Shown piece by piece: positions 1 to 7,431 of a stretch of DNA of 21,758 bases. Source of the stretch: DASXTS01 sp036402215 (GTDB lineage: Bacteria; Actinomycetota; Actinomycetes; Mycobacteriales; Pseudonocardiaceae); the NCBI GenBank assembly GCA_036402215.1, contig DASWTI010000164.1, forward strand, positions 1 through 21,758, written 5' to 3'. A model generated the notes under the pieces. It saw only the letters and a program-made list of their open reading frames with translations. It had not been told where the DNA came from and did not search any database. Within the stretch, counting starts at the first letter, position 1, and each line of letters begins with the position of its first letter. The position numbers were made by a program, and so were the translations under genes.

Positions 1-1
1 G

Positions 2-697
2 CTCGCCGGGCTGGCGGCCCTGCTGGCGACCCTCGTGGTGGTCGCCGTCGTGGTGGCGGTGGAGCTCCGCGGCGGCCCGGCCGCGGTGGACGACCCGGCG
101 CAGCCCGTGAGCGGCACCGGCACCTCGTCGGGGACGACGCCGGAGCCCACCTCCGAGGAGGAGACCGAGGACCCGGCCACGACCACCACCGGGCCGGGCC
201 CGGTGAACCCCGGCGGGCCGACGCCGCCGGAGCCGACCGAGGTGGACCAGGCGACCAAGGAGGCGGCGTTCGGCGGCGACACCGACCTGCTGGAGTTCGC
301 CGGTCCTGCCGTGGGGCGCGCGGTGAACTGCGCCGACCCCGGCGGCTCCGCCAGGGCGCTGCTCGGGCTGCGCACCCAGGTGCAGTGCGTCTACCGGCTG
401 GACCAGGACCTCTACTATGCCTCGTTCCTGTCCTCCGACGTGGAGACCTCGTGCGGCCAGCTCGGGGCCACCATGACGATCACCGGGCGGGACGTGAGCG
501 ACGGCACGTGGGACGGCGGCGGCCGCTCCGGCACCTGGAAGGACGCGACCCTGTCGACCCCGAGCACCACCAACGCCACGTTCTACACGGACTCCGGCGG
601 GCTGCTGTGCGGCATCGTGGAGAGCGCCGACGAGAACCCGCTGGACCTGGCGACCATCCACGCGCAGTGGGACTCCGTCGTGCGGCCGGGCTCGTGA
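2..697 (+). CDS. Membrane-anchored extracytoplasmic protein, N-terminus missing
   Basis: The reading frame is open from the left edge, so the true start lies upstream. What is visible begins with a strongly hydrophobic stretch of Leu, Ala and Val (about the first 20 codons) that looks like a transmembrane helix. A low-complexity linker rich in Pro, Thr, Gly and Glu follows (about residues 30-80), then a globular domain of about 140 residues with four cysteines, consistent with two disulfides in an extracytoplasmic domain. This is the usual layout of an actinobacterial single-pass sensor or anchored protein with an outward C-terminal domain. I do not recognise the domain, and what lies inside the cell (kinase, anti-sigma or only a short tail) is not visible. 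Its stop overlaps the GTG start of trmB (GTGA), so the two are probably translationally coupled. Confidence 0.7.
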   Translation, partial: LAGLAALLATLVVVAVVVAVELRGGPAAVDDPAQPVSGTGTSSGTTPEPTSEEETEDPATTTTGPGPVNPGGPTPPEPTEVDQATKEAAFGGDTDLLEFAGPAVGRAVNCADPGGSARALLGLRTQVQCVYRLDQDLYYASFLSSDVETSCGQLGATMTITGRDVSDGTWDGGGRSGTWKDATLSTPSTTNATFYTDSGGLLCGIVESADENPLDLATIHAQWDSVVRPGS

Positions 698-1395
698 GCG
701 TGCCCCCGGACCTCGACCCGCGGCGCGGCATCCACAGCTACACGCGACGCGGCGAGCGCATCACCCCCGGCCAGGCGCGGGCCTGGGCGGAGCTGTGGCC
801 GCGCTACGGGGTGACGCTCACCGACGACACCACGCTGGACCTGGACGCCTGGTTCGGACGGCACGCGCCGGTGGTGCTGGAGATCGGCACCGGCATGGGC
901 GAGACCACCGCGCTGCTCGCCGAGGCCGCGCCGGAGATCAACTACCTGGGCGCCGAGGTGTACCGGCCGGGGCTGGCGGCGCTGCTCATGCGGGTGCGCG
1001 AGCGCGGGCTGACCAACCTGCGGCTGGTGCGCGGCGACGCGGTGCGGCTGCTGCGCGAGCACCTGGCGGCGGACTCGCTGGACGGCGTCCGGGTGTTCTT
1101 CCCGGACCCGTGGCCGAAGGCACGGCACCACAAGCGGCGCATCGTGGAGCCGGCGTTCGTGGCGCTCGCGGCGTCGCGGCTGCGGCCCGGCGGCACGCTG
1201 CACCTGGCCACCGACTGGGAGCCGTACGCCGACCAGATGCTCGCCGTCTGCCGGGACGAGCCGGCGCTGCGGAACACGTCGCCGGACCCGGCCGGGTGGG
1301 CGCCGCGGCCGGACTGGCGGCCGGTCACCAAGTTCGAGCGGCGCGCGGTCGAGGAGGGCCGCGTGGTGCACGACCTGCTGTTCGTCCGGGGCTGA
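694..1395 (+). CDS. trmB: tRNA (guanine-N7-)-methyltransferase TrmB
   Basis: This enzyme transfers a methyl group from S-adenosylmethionine to N7 of G46 in the variable loop of tRNA. The protein has 233 residues, a normal length. It shows the TrmB N-terminal signature around residues 14-38 (YTRRGERITPGQ followed by a Trp/Pro-rich segment), the SAM-binding motif EIGTGMGE at residues 63-70, and the highly diagnostic FPDPWPKARHHKRR block at about 135-148. The late LATDWEPYADQM motif is also present. The GTG at 694 is chosen because it overlaps the preceding stop by 4 nt and immediately precedes the conserved N-terminus. The open frame continues further upstream only as a shadow of the previous gene. 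In mycobacteria trmB lies close to mmpL3 and an AI-2E-family gene near the replication origin. Distant relatives of both occur in this window. Confidence 0.95.
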   Translation: MSVPPDLDPRRGIHSYTRRGERITPGQARAWAELWPRYGVTLTDDTTLDLDAWFGRHAPVVLEIGTGMGETTALLAEAAPEINYLGAEVYRPGLAALLMRVRERGLTNLRLVRGDAVRLLREHLAADSLDGVRVFFPDPWPKARHHKRRIVEPAFVALAASRLRPGGTLHLATDWEPYADQMLAVCRDEPALRNTSPDPAGWAPRPDWRPVTKFERRAVEEGRVVHDLLFVRG

Positions 1396-1563
1396 GCCGG
1401 ACGACGCCGGGCGAAGCCGGGCCAGCAGCACCCGGCCGTGCCGCCAGCCGATACCCGCCGGGCACGACGCTCGACGGCGCGTGGCCGGCCCACCCGATCG
1501 TGATCACCGACGGTAGGCGCGCGTTCGCACATCCGGCGGTTATGAGTGATGATCACGCGGAAC

Positions 1564-1580
1564 TAGGTTGGCCCGCCATG
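1564..1580 (+). promoter_or_regulatory. Predicted leaderless -10 element for nos
   Basis: TAGGTT (1564-1569) matches the actinobacterial -10 pattern TANNNT and is followed by 8 nt and then ATG at 1578, the geometry of a leaderless transcript. No clear -35 was found. The in-frame ATG at 1542 would place this motif inside the gene. The 12 codons between the two ATGs (AGT, GAT, GAA, CTA, GGT and others) are unlike the G/C-ending codons used elsewhere, which favours 1578. Confidence 0.4.
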
Positions 1581-2852
1581 ACAGCGCTCGACATCGGCGT
1601 CGGCCTCCTCCCGGCCGCGCCCGACCCCCCGGAACGGACCGGCGACCCGGCCCCGGACGCAGCGGCGGCCGACCTGGCGGAGGCCGAGGAGTTCCTGCGG
1701 CAGTACCACGCCGAGCACCCCGGGGCCGGTCCGGTCGGCCCGCGGCTGGCCCGGGTGCGCGCCGAGGTGGCGGCCACCGGCACCTACCGGCACACCACGC
1801 CGGAGCTCGCGCACGGCGCGCGGGTGGCCTGGCGCAACAGCTCGCGGTGCATCGGCCGGCTGTACTGGCGCAGCCTGATGGTGCGTGACCTGCGGCACGT
1901 GCGGCGCCCGGCCGAGGTCGCCGCCGAGTGCGCCGAGCACCTGCGGATCGCCACCAACGGCGGCCGCGTCCGGCCGCTGATCAGCGTGTTCGCCCCGGAC
2001 GCGCCGGACGCGCCCGGGCCGCGCATCTGGAACGAGCAGCTCGTCCGGTACGCCGGGCACCGCGTGGACGGCGCGGACGGCGCGGACGGCGCGGTGGTGG
2101 GCGACCCGCGCTACGCCGGCCTCACCGCGGCGGTGCGGGACATGGGTTGGGCGGCGCCGGCCACGCCCGGCCGGTTCGACGTGCTGCCGCTCGTCGTGGA
2201 GACGGCGCAGGACGGCCCGGTGCTGGCCGACCTGCCGCGCGACGCGATCCTGGAGGTGCCGCTGCGGCACCCGGAGCTGGACTGGTTCGCCGAGCTGCGG
2301 CTGCGCTGGCACGCGGTGCCCGCGATCAGCAACATGCGGCTGCGGATCGGCGGCGTGGACTACCCGGCGGCGCCGTTCAACGGCTGGTACATGGGCACCG
2401 AGATCGGCGCGCGCAACCTGGCCGACGCCGACCGCTACGACCTGGTGCGGGTGGTGGCCGAGCGGCTCGGGCTGGACTGCACCACGGACCGCACGCTGTG
2501 GCGCGACCGAGGCCTGGTCGAGCTGAACCGCGCGGTGCTGGACTCGTTCGAGGCCGCCGGCGTGACCATCACCGACCACCACACGGAGTCGCGGCGGTTC
2601 CTGCGGCACCTGGACAGGGAGGAGCGGGCGGGCCGCACCTGCCCGGCGGACTGGAGCTGGATCGTGCCGCCGATGTCCGCCTCGCAGACCCCGGTGTTCC
2701 ACCGCCGCTACGACGAGGCCGACCAGCTGCCGAACTACCTGCTGGACCCGGAGGCGGTGGCGCGCGGGCAGCACGGCGGGCCGCGCGCCTTCCCGGAAGC
2801 GGCCGCGCCGGATCGCCCCGTGCCGCCGCAGGGCGCCCGCCGGCGCTCCTGA
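1578..2852 (+). CDS. nos: Nitric oxide synthase oxygenase (bacterial NOS)
   Basis: Stand-alone heme/tetrahydrobiopterin oxygenase that converts L-arginine to citrulline and nitric oxide, using electrons from separate reductases. From the ATG at 1578 it has 424 residues, a little longer than typical bacterial NOS because of an N-terminal extension of about 35 residues and a C-terminal tail rich in Pro, Arg and Ala. The heme-thiolate motif WRNSSRCIGR places the proximal Cys at residue 91. The substrate-binding segment GWYMGTEIGARN places the arginine-binding Glu at about 275. The C-terminal block WSWIVPPMSASQTPVFH is the pterin/dimer region. No reductase domain is fused and no flavodoxin reductase gene is nearby. 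A DGADGADGA insertion near residues 164-172 interrupts an otherwise conserved loop. It may be cotranscribed with the amidohydrolase 43 nt downstream. Its role (nitration in secondary metabolism, stress protection or signalling) cannot be read from the sequence. Confidence 0.95.
   Translation: MTALDIGVGLLPAAPDPPERTGDPAPDAAAADLAEAEEFLRQYHAEHPGAGPVGPRLARVRAEVAATGTYRHTTPELAHGARVAWRNSSRCIGRLYWRSLMVRDLRHVRRPAEVAAECAEHLRIATNGGRVRPLISVFAPDAPDAPGPRIWNEQLVRYAGHRVDGADGADGAVVGDPRYAGLTAAVRDMGWAAPATPGRFDVLPLVVETAQDGPVLADLPRDAILEVPLRHPELDWFAELRLRWHAVPAISNMRLRIGGVDYPAAPFNGWYMGTEIGARNLADADRYDLVRVVAERLGLDCTTDRTLWRDRGLVELNRAVLDSFEAAGVTITDHHTESRRFLRHLDREERAGRTCPADWSWIVPPMSASQTPVFHRRYDEADQLPNYLLDPEAVARGQHGGPRAFPEAAAPDRPVPPQGARRRS
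2067..2093 (+). repeat. 9-bp microsatellite inside nos (three perfect copies)
   Basis: GACGGCGCG occurs three times in perfect tandem and encodes an Asp-Gly-Ala tripeptide repeat. It sits in the loop before the conserved VVGDP motif of NOS, where relatives normally have only one short Asp-Gly segment. It looks like a replication-slippage expansion that keeps the frame. Confidence 0.85.
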
Positions 2853-2895
2853 GGCCCTTGCGTGCGCCGGCACGGCGTACGGGACCATCGCTCAC

Positions 2896-4218
2896 ATGGG
2901 AACGAGCGCGCGGTACACCGCGCCCGTGGTGCTGCCGTGCGACGAGGGCCCGCCGGTGCTGCGGGACGCCGTGGTGGACGTCGGCCCGGACGGCCGGATC
3001 ACGCACGTCGGCCCGGCCGCGGCCGCCCCCGTGACGGACGCGCCGGTGACCACTCTGGACGGCGTGCTGCTGCCCGGGCTGGTGAACGCCCACGCGCACG
3101 GCCCGATGACGCTGCTGCGCGGGGCCGGCGGCGACCTGCCGCTGATGTCCTGGCTGCGGGACGTCATCTGGCCGGCCGAGGGGCGGCTGCGGGCGCCGGA
3201 CGTGCGCACCGGAATGCGGCTGGCGTGCGTCGAGATGCTGCGCGCGGGCGTGACGACGAGCGTCGAGATGTACTTCTACTCCGAGCAGATCGCCGAGGCG
3301 GTGCTGGAGGTCGGCTCCCGCGCGCTGGTGACGCCGGGGATCATCGCCGTGCCGGGCTGGGACCGCCTGGGCAGCTGGCAGGACATGCTCGCCGCGGTGA
3401 GCGCCTGGATCGACGCCGACGGGCTGCGCAGCGGGCCCGGGGAACGGATCGAGCTGGGCTACGGCCCGCACGCCGCGTACACGCTGCCGCCGGAGGCGCT
3501 GGTGGAGACCGCGGCGGCGGCCCGGGAGCGCGGCGCGCTGGTGCACGTTCACGTCGCGGAGTCGCGCGGCGAGGACGAGGAGCTGCGGGCCGCGCACGGG
3601 TCGGTGCCGGCGTACCTGGACGCGCTGGGCGTGCTGGCCGGCACCCGGGTGCTGGCGGCGCACGCCGTGCACCTGTCCGCCGAGGACGTGGCGCTGTTCG
3701 CGCGGCGCGGCGTGGCGGTGGCGCACTGCCCGGGCTCGAACGCGAAGCTCGCCTCCGGGGTGGCGGACCTGGCCGGGCTGCGCCGCGCCGGGGTGGCGGT
3801 GGGCCTCGGCACCGACGGCGCCGCGTCCAACGACGACCTGGACCTGTGGGAGGAGCTGCGGCTGGCGGCCCTGCTCTCCCGGCTGGCGTCGGCGGACGCC
3901 GCTGCGCTGACCGCGCCCGAGGTGCTGCTGATGGCCACCCGCGGCGGGGCGGCCGCGCTCGGCCGCGACGACCTCGGCGTGCTGCGGCCGGGGGCCTGGG
4001 CGGACCTGGTGCACGTGTCGGCCGACGGGCCGGCGTTCGTCCGCGGCACGGACACCCCGGACACGCAGCTCGTGGCGAACCTGGTGTGGGCCGCCGGCGG
4101 GCGCGCGGTGCGCGACGTCTGGGTGGCCGGCGAGCAGGTGCTGGCCGGCGGCGAGCCGACCCGGGTGGACGCCGCCCGGCTGCGGGCCGAGGTGGCCGCC
4201 ACCGCCGCCCGGCTCTGA
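2896..4218 (+). CDS. Amidohydrolase, MTA/S-adenosylhomocysteine deaminase-like
   Basis: Metal-dependent deaminase of the amidohydrolase superfamily, TrzN/AtzA/MtaD branch. The 440-residue length is normal. A small beta-sandwich N-terminus leads to the first metal motif NAHAHGP (His66 and His68). HVHVAES follows (His217/219), then AAHAVHL (about 256-259), and GTDGAASNDDLD with the catalytic Asp at 307. The GTDGAASN(N/D)DLD and LLRG motifs near the first metal site are typical of enzymes that deaminate 5'-methylthioadenosine or S-adenosylhomocysteine, but related hydrolases act on other purines, pyrimidines or triazines, so the substrate is inferred. The C-terminus closes the beta-sandwich (VRDVWVAGEQVLAGGE). 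The ATG at 2896 begins the conserved N-terminal strand. It lies 43 nt after nos on the same strand and converges on the TetR gene. Confidence 0.8.
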   Translation: MGTSARYTAPVVLPCDEGPPVLRDAVVDVGPDGRITHVGPAAAAPVTDAPVTTLDGVLLPGLVNAHAHGPMTLLRGAGGDLPLMSWLRDVIWPAEGRLRAPDVRTGMRLACVEMLRAGVTTSVEMYFYSEQIAEAVLEVGSRALVTPGIIAVPGWDRLGSWQDMLAAVSAWIDADGLRSGPGERIELGYGPHAAYTLPPEALVETAAAARERGALVHVHVAESRGEDEELRAAHGSVPAYLDALGVLAGTRVLAAHAVHLSAEDVALFARRGVAVAHCPGSNAKLASGVADLAGLRRAGVAVGLGTDGAASNDDLDLWEELRLAALLSRLASADAAALTAPEVLLMATRGGAAALGRDDLGVLRPGAWADLVHVSADGPAFVRGTDTPDTQLVANLVWAAGGRAVRDVWVAGEQVLAGGEPTRVDAARLRAEVAATAARL

Positions 4219-4221
4219 GTG

Positions 4222-4239
4222 CCGCCGCCGAGCCGGCGG
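4222..4239. terminator. Short GC hairpin between convergent genes
   Basis: CCGCCG (4222-4227) and CGGCGG (4234-4239) can form a 6-bp stem with a 6-nt loop in the 35-nt gap between the amidohydrolase and TetR stops. There is no T-tract, so it is only a candidate bidirectional terminator. Confidence 0.3.
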
Positions 4240-4253
4240 ACGCCCGTCCGAGG

Positions 4254-5006
4254 TCAGGACAGGTGGCCGGCCAGGTCGGCGAGCATGCTCTCGAAGAGCG
4301 GCTCGGCGTCGTCCAGGGCGAAGCGGAACTGGCCGAGCACCTCCAGCGCCACGTGGCCGTACAGCCGGGCCCAGGCCTGCAGGAAGAAGTGCACGGCACC
4401 GACCGTGACCACCTCGTCGGTGACCGCGATGCCGGCCTCGGCGACCGTGTCCAGGACGGTGCGCCGGTACGGGGTGAGGGCCGCGACCAGCTCCGGCGGC
4501 AGCTCCTCGTCGGCCGGCAGCCGGATGCCGTGCTCGGCGAGCAGCCGCACACCCACGCCGAGGAAGGCGCGGGCGAACTGCGCGTGGCCGCACCGGCAGC
4601 CGGCCGCGCAGTCGCTCGGGCAGGCCTGGTCGGTGGAGGCGAACGCCAGGACGAACTCCGCGGGGTGCGCGAGCGCCCAGCGGCGGAACGCGCGGCAGGC
4701 GGCGAACACCGCGGCGATGGACACCCGCCGGTCGTCCGCCGGCTCCAGCTCGCCGACGGCGGCCGCCGAGGCCGCGGCCAGCTCGCCGGCCAGCTCGGTG
4801 CAGATGTCGCTCGCCACGGCGCGCAGCAGGTCCTCGCGCGAGCCGTAGTACCGGTAGAGCGCAGGGGCGGTCATGCCCAGCTCGGCGGCGATGGCCCGCA
4901 GCGTCAGGCCGTCCCGGCCGCGGGTGACCAGCACCGCGCGGGTGTGCTCGCGGATCTCCTGCTCGGTCGCGACGCGCACGCGCTGCCTGCGAGCCGGCTC
5001 ACTCAC
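4254..5006 (-). CDS. TetR-family transcriptional repressor (WHG-type C-domain)
   Basis: 250 residues starting at a GTG. The N-terminal TetR helix-turn-helix spans about residues 17-64, with the typical LTLRAIAAELGMTAPALYRYYGSREDLLRAV layout. The C-terminal ligand and dimer domain resembles the WHG group. An unusual cysteine cluster occurs at about residues 129-141 (CPSDCAAGCRCGH: Cys129, 133, 137 and 139 plus His141), where family members generally have no such motif. It is divergent from the MMPL transporter, and the 107-nt gap carries three copies of a 15-bp palindrome. It is therefore most likely an autorepressor that also controls the exporter. The ligand is unknown. The cysteines could allow metal, redox or nitrosative sensing, which is speculation. 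Confidence 0.88.
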   Translation of the reverse strand: MSEPARRQRVRVATEQEIREHTRAVLVTRGRDGLTLRAIAAELGMTAPALYRYYGSREDLLRAVASDICTELAGELAAASAAAVGELEPADDRRVSIAAVFAACRAFRRWALAHPAEFVLAFASTDQACPSDCAAGCRCGHAQFARAFLGVGVRLLAEHGIRLPADEELPPELVAALTPYRRTVLDTVAEAGIAVTDEVVTVGAVHFFLQAWARLYGHVALEVLGQFRFALDDAEPLFESMLADLAGHLS

Positions 5007-5026
5007 GCCGTGCCTCCACCCCGATT

Positions 5027-5078
5027 GTTAACGTCGTTCACTCAAGTTTACGATGTTCGCCACGTGAACGCCGTTCAC
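5027..5078. promoter_or_regulatory. Three tandem 15-bp operator-like palindromes
   Basis: O1 is GTTAACGTCGTTCAC (5027-5041), O2 is GTTTACGATGTTCGC (5046-5060) and O3 is GTGAACGCCGTTCAC (5064-5078). O3 is a perfect 7+1+7 palindrome, extending to 8+1+8 over 5063-5079. O1 has one mismatched pair. O2 is a degenerate copy. The centres are 19 and 18 bp apart, close to two helical turns, so bound dimers would sit on nearly the same face. The position between divergent tetR and mmpL genes makes binding by the TetR protein the natural reading. Confidence 0.75.
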
Positions 5079-5113
5079 GGAAGAGCCAGCCTAACCCGCT
5101 CGGAGGTCGTCGG

Positions 5114-7306
5114 GTGTTCGCGTCGTGGGGATCGTTCGTGTACCGCCGCCGCTGGGCGGTGCTCGTCGTGGTGGCGGCGCTGACGCTGGCCGGTGGCGGC
5201 TGGGGCGCCGGGGTGTTCGACCGGCTCGCTCAGGGCGGCTACGAGGACCCGACGAGCGAGGCGGTACGCGCCGCCGGCATCGCGGAGCAGGAGCTCGGCC
5301 GCCAGGGCGGGGACGTCATCGTCATCTACACCGCCACCGGCGGCACGCTCACCGAGCCCGCGGTGGCCGAGGCGGTACGCGCGCAGCTCGCCGGCCTGCC
5401 CGCCGAGCACGTCGCGCGCGCCACGTCGTTCGCCGACGAGACCGCCGGTCCGGCCGCCGCCGCGCTGCTGAACGCGGACCGCACCACGGGCCTGGCGGTG
5501 ATCACGCTGGCCGGCGACGACTCGTCGGCCCAGCTCGCCGACTACGACGCCGTGAAGGACCGGCTCACCGCGCCCGCCGGCACCACCACGCAGCTCGCCG
5601 GCTGGGTGGCCGTGGGCGACGCGATCAACAGCCGCACCGCGAGCGACCTGACCCGCGCCGAGACCGTCTCGCTGCCGATCGTGCTGGTGCTGCTGGTGAT
5701 CGTGTTCGGCGGGCTGGTCGCGGCCTCGCTGCCGGTCGTGGTCGGCGGCCTGACCATCCTGGCCTCGCTCGGCGTGCTGCGACTGCTCACGGTGGCCGGC
5801 GTGGAGGTGAACTCGTTCGCGGTCAACGTGGTGACCCTGCTGGGGCTGGGCCTCGCGGTGGACTACGGGCTGTTCATCGTGGGGCGGTTCCGCGAGGAGC
5901 TGGCCGCCGGGCGGGACACCGCCACCGCCGTCGCGCGCACGATGGCCACGGCCGGGCGCACCGTGGTGTTCTCCGCGACGCTGCTGGTGGTCGCCCTGGC
6001 CGGCATGCTGCTCTTCCCGCAGGGGTTCCTGAAGTCGCTCGGCTACGGCGGCATGGCCGCGGTGGCGCTGGCCGCGATCGTGGCGCTCAGCCTGCTGCCG
6101 GCGGTGCTCGCGGTGCTCGGGCACCGGGTGGACCGGCTCGCCGTGCCGTGGCGGCGCCGCACCGGCCTCACGCCGCGCCCGGACAACGGCTGGGGGCGGC
6201 TCGCCGGGCGGGTGATGCGCCGGCCGCTGCTGTACGCCGTGCCGATCGTGGCGCTGCTGGTGCTGCTCGGCTCGCCGTTCCTCGGTGCCCGCTTCGGCGA
6301 GGTCACCGAGAAGGCGCTGCCCGCCGACGACCCGGCGCGGGTGGCCACCACCGTGCTCGCCGACGAGTTCCCGGCGCTGCGCGGCGACGCGACGCAGCTC
6401 GTGGTGCGCGGCCTCGGCGGCACGCCCCCGGCCGAGGCGGCCGTCGCCGAGTACTCCCGGCGGATCGACGCGGTGCCCGGCGTGGCCTCGGTGCGCCCCA
6501 CCGGCGCCGGTGGCTCCGTCGTCACGCTCGACGCCGCGCTGGAGACCGACCCGCTGGGCGACGAGGCGAAGCGCACGCTCGCGCTGATCCGCGACCAGGC
6601 GCCACCGGCCGGCGCCGAGGTGTTCGTCGGCGGCACCACGGCGCGCGTCGCGGACAGCCTGGACGCCATCGAGGCGAAGCTGCCGTGGATGGCCGTGCTG
6701 CTGGTGTCGGCGACGCTGCTGCTGATGTTCCTGGCGTTCGGCTCGGTGCTGCTGCCGGTCAAGGCCGTGGTGGCCTCGGCGCTCAGCCTGTCGGCGACGT
6801 TCGGCGTGCTGGTCTGGGTGTTTCAGGACGGCCACGGCGCGGACCTGCTCGGCGTGACGCCCGGCCCGCTGGAGGCCGGCATCGTGGTGCTCATGGCGGC
6901 GCTGGTGTTCGGCCTGTCCACCGACTACGAGACGTTCCTGCTGTCGCGCATCGTGGAGGCCCGGCACCAGGGCGCCGGCAGCGAGGAGGCGGTGCGCACA
7001 GGCACCGCGATGACCGGCCGGGTGATCAGCGCGGCGGCGCTGCTGCTGATCGTGGTGACCGGGGCGTTCGCGTTCTCCGAGGTCTCGATGATGCGCTTCG
7101 TGGGCGTCGGCATGATCCTCGCGCTCGCCCTGGACGCCACCGTCGTGCGCATGGTGCTGGTGCCGGCCCTGCTGCGGCTGCTCGGCGAGGCGGCCTGGTG
7201 GGCGCCCGGCCCGCTGCGCCGGTTCCAGCAGCGCCTGGGACTCTCCGAGATCGAACCCACGCCGGCCGCCCCGTCGCGCGTGCCCGCCACCGCGAGCCGG
7301 CCCTGA
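5114..7306 (+). CDS. MMPL-family RND transporter, MmpL3-like
   Basis: Inner-membrane exporter driven by proton flow, from the family that moves lipids and other hydrophobic molecules to the cell envelope. It has 730 residues, shorter than mycobacterial MmpL3 because it lacks the long cytoplasmic tail. Layout: TM1 at about 14-33, first porter domain about 35-175, a block of five helices about 178-335, TM7 about 372-390, second porter domain about 390-515, then the last five helices to about 690. Both proton-relay Asp-Tyr pairs are present: D250-Y251 in LGLAVDYGLF and D604-Y605 in FGLSTDYETF. The N-terminus, the LLFPQGFLKS segment and the WWAP end closely resemble MmpL3 as I recall it. The GTG at 5114 is preceded by GGAGG (5102-5106) at 7-nt spacing. 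It is predicted to be repressed by the adjacent TetR through the three palindromes. The substrate is unknown. Confidence 0.92.
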   Translation: MFASWGSFVYRRRWAVLVVVAALTLAGGGWGAGVFDRLAQGGYEDPTSEAVRAAGIAEQELGRQGGDVIVIYTATGGTLTEPAVAEAVRAQLAGLPAEHVARATSFADETAGPAAAALLNADRTTGLAVITLAGDDSSAQLADYDAVKDRLTAPAGTTTQLAGWVAVGDAINSRTASDLTRAETVSLPIVLVLLVIVFGGLVAASLPVVVGGLTILASLGVLRLLTVAGVEVNSFAVNVVTLLGLGLAVDYGLFIVGRFREELAAGRDTATAVARTMATAGRTVVFSATLLVVALAGMLLFPQGFLKSLGYGGMAAVALAAIVALSLLPAVLAVLGHRVDRLAVPWRRRTGLTPRPDNGWGRLAGRVMRRPLLYAVPIVALLVLLGSPFLGARFGEVTEKALPADDPARVATTVLADEFPALRGDATQLVVRGLGGTPPAEAAVAEYSRRIDAVPGVASVRPTGAGGSVVTLDAALETDPLGDEAKRTLALIRDQAPPAGAEVFVGGTTARVADSLDAIEAKLPWMAVLLVSATLLLMFLAFGSVLLPVKAVVASALSLSATFGVLVWVFQDGHGADLLGVTPGPLEAGIVVLMAALVFGLSTDYETFLLSRIVEARHQGAGSEEAVRTGTAMTGRVISAAALLLIVVTGAFAFSEVSMMRFVGVGMILALALDATVVRMVLVPALLRLLGEAAWWAPGPLRRFQQRLGLSEIEPTPAAPSRVPATASRP

Positions 7307-7344
7307 GTACATCGACGCAGAGTGAGCGTTTCAGAACGGTGCGC

Positions 7345-7364
7345 CAACAATCGGGTGATCGTTG
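7345..7364. promoter_or_regulatory. Imperfect inverted repeat upstream of the BRCT-like gene
   Basis: CAACAATC and GATCGTTG flank a 4-nt centre and pair at 7 of 8 positions. It lies in the 125-nt gap between the transporter stop and the next gene, about 70 nt before that gene's start. It could be an operator, or a weak hairpin ending the transporter transcript. A possible -10, TAGCGT, follows at 7399-7404. Confidence 0.25.
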
Positions 7365-7431
7365 AATCGTGGACTCTCGCCGGGACGCGCTCTGGGCATA
7401 GCGTGTGCGCGTCGGGGAGGGCGGAGGTTCA

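Noticed and set aside
1542..1577. Upstream ATG start for nos
   Set aside because: The 12 codons use rare A/T-ending codons, the ribosome site is poor, and a leaderless-type -10 precedes the ATG at 1578.
5056..5070. Second parS at CACGTG in the tetR-mmpL gap
   Set aside because: Only the CACGTG centre matches; the flanking bases do not fit TGTTT/AAACA, and the sequence is explained by operators O2 and O3.
5075..7312. 745-residue open frame antisense to the MMPL gene
   Set aside because: Composition is dominated by Arg, Gly, His and Gln, with no domain, as expected for the antisense of a GC-rich gene. The sense frame has clear MMPL motifs.
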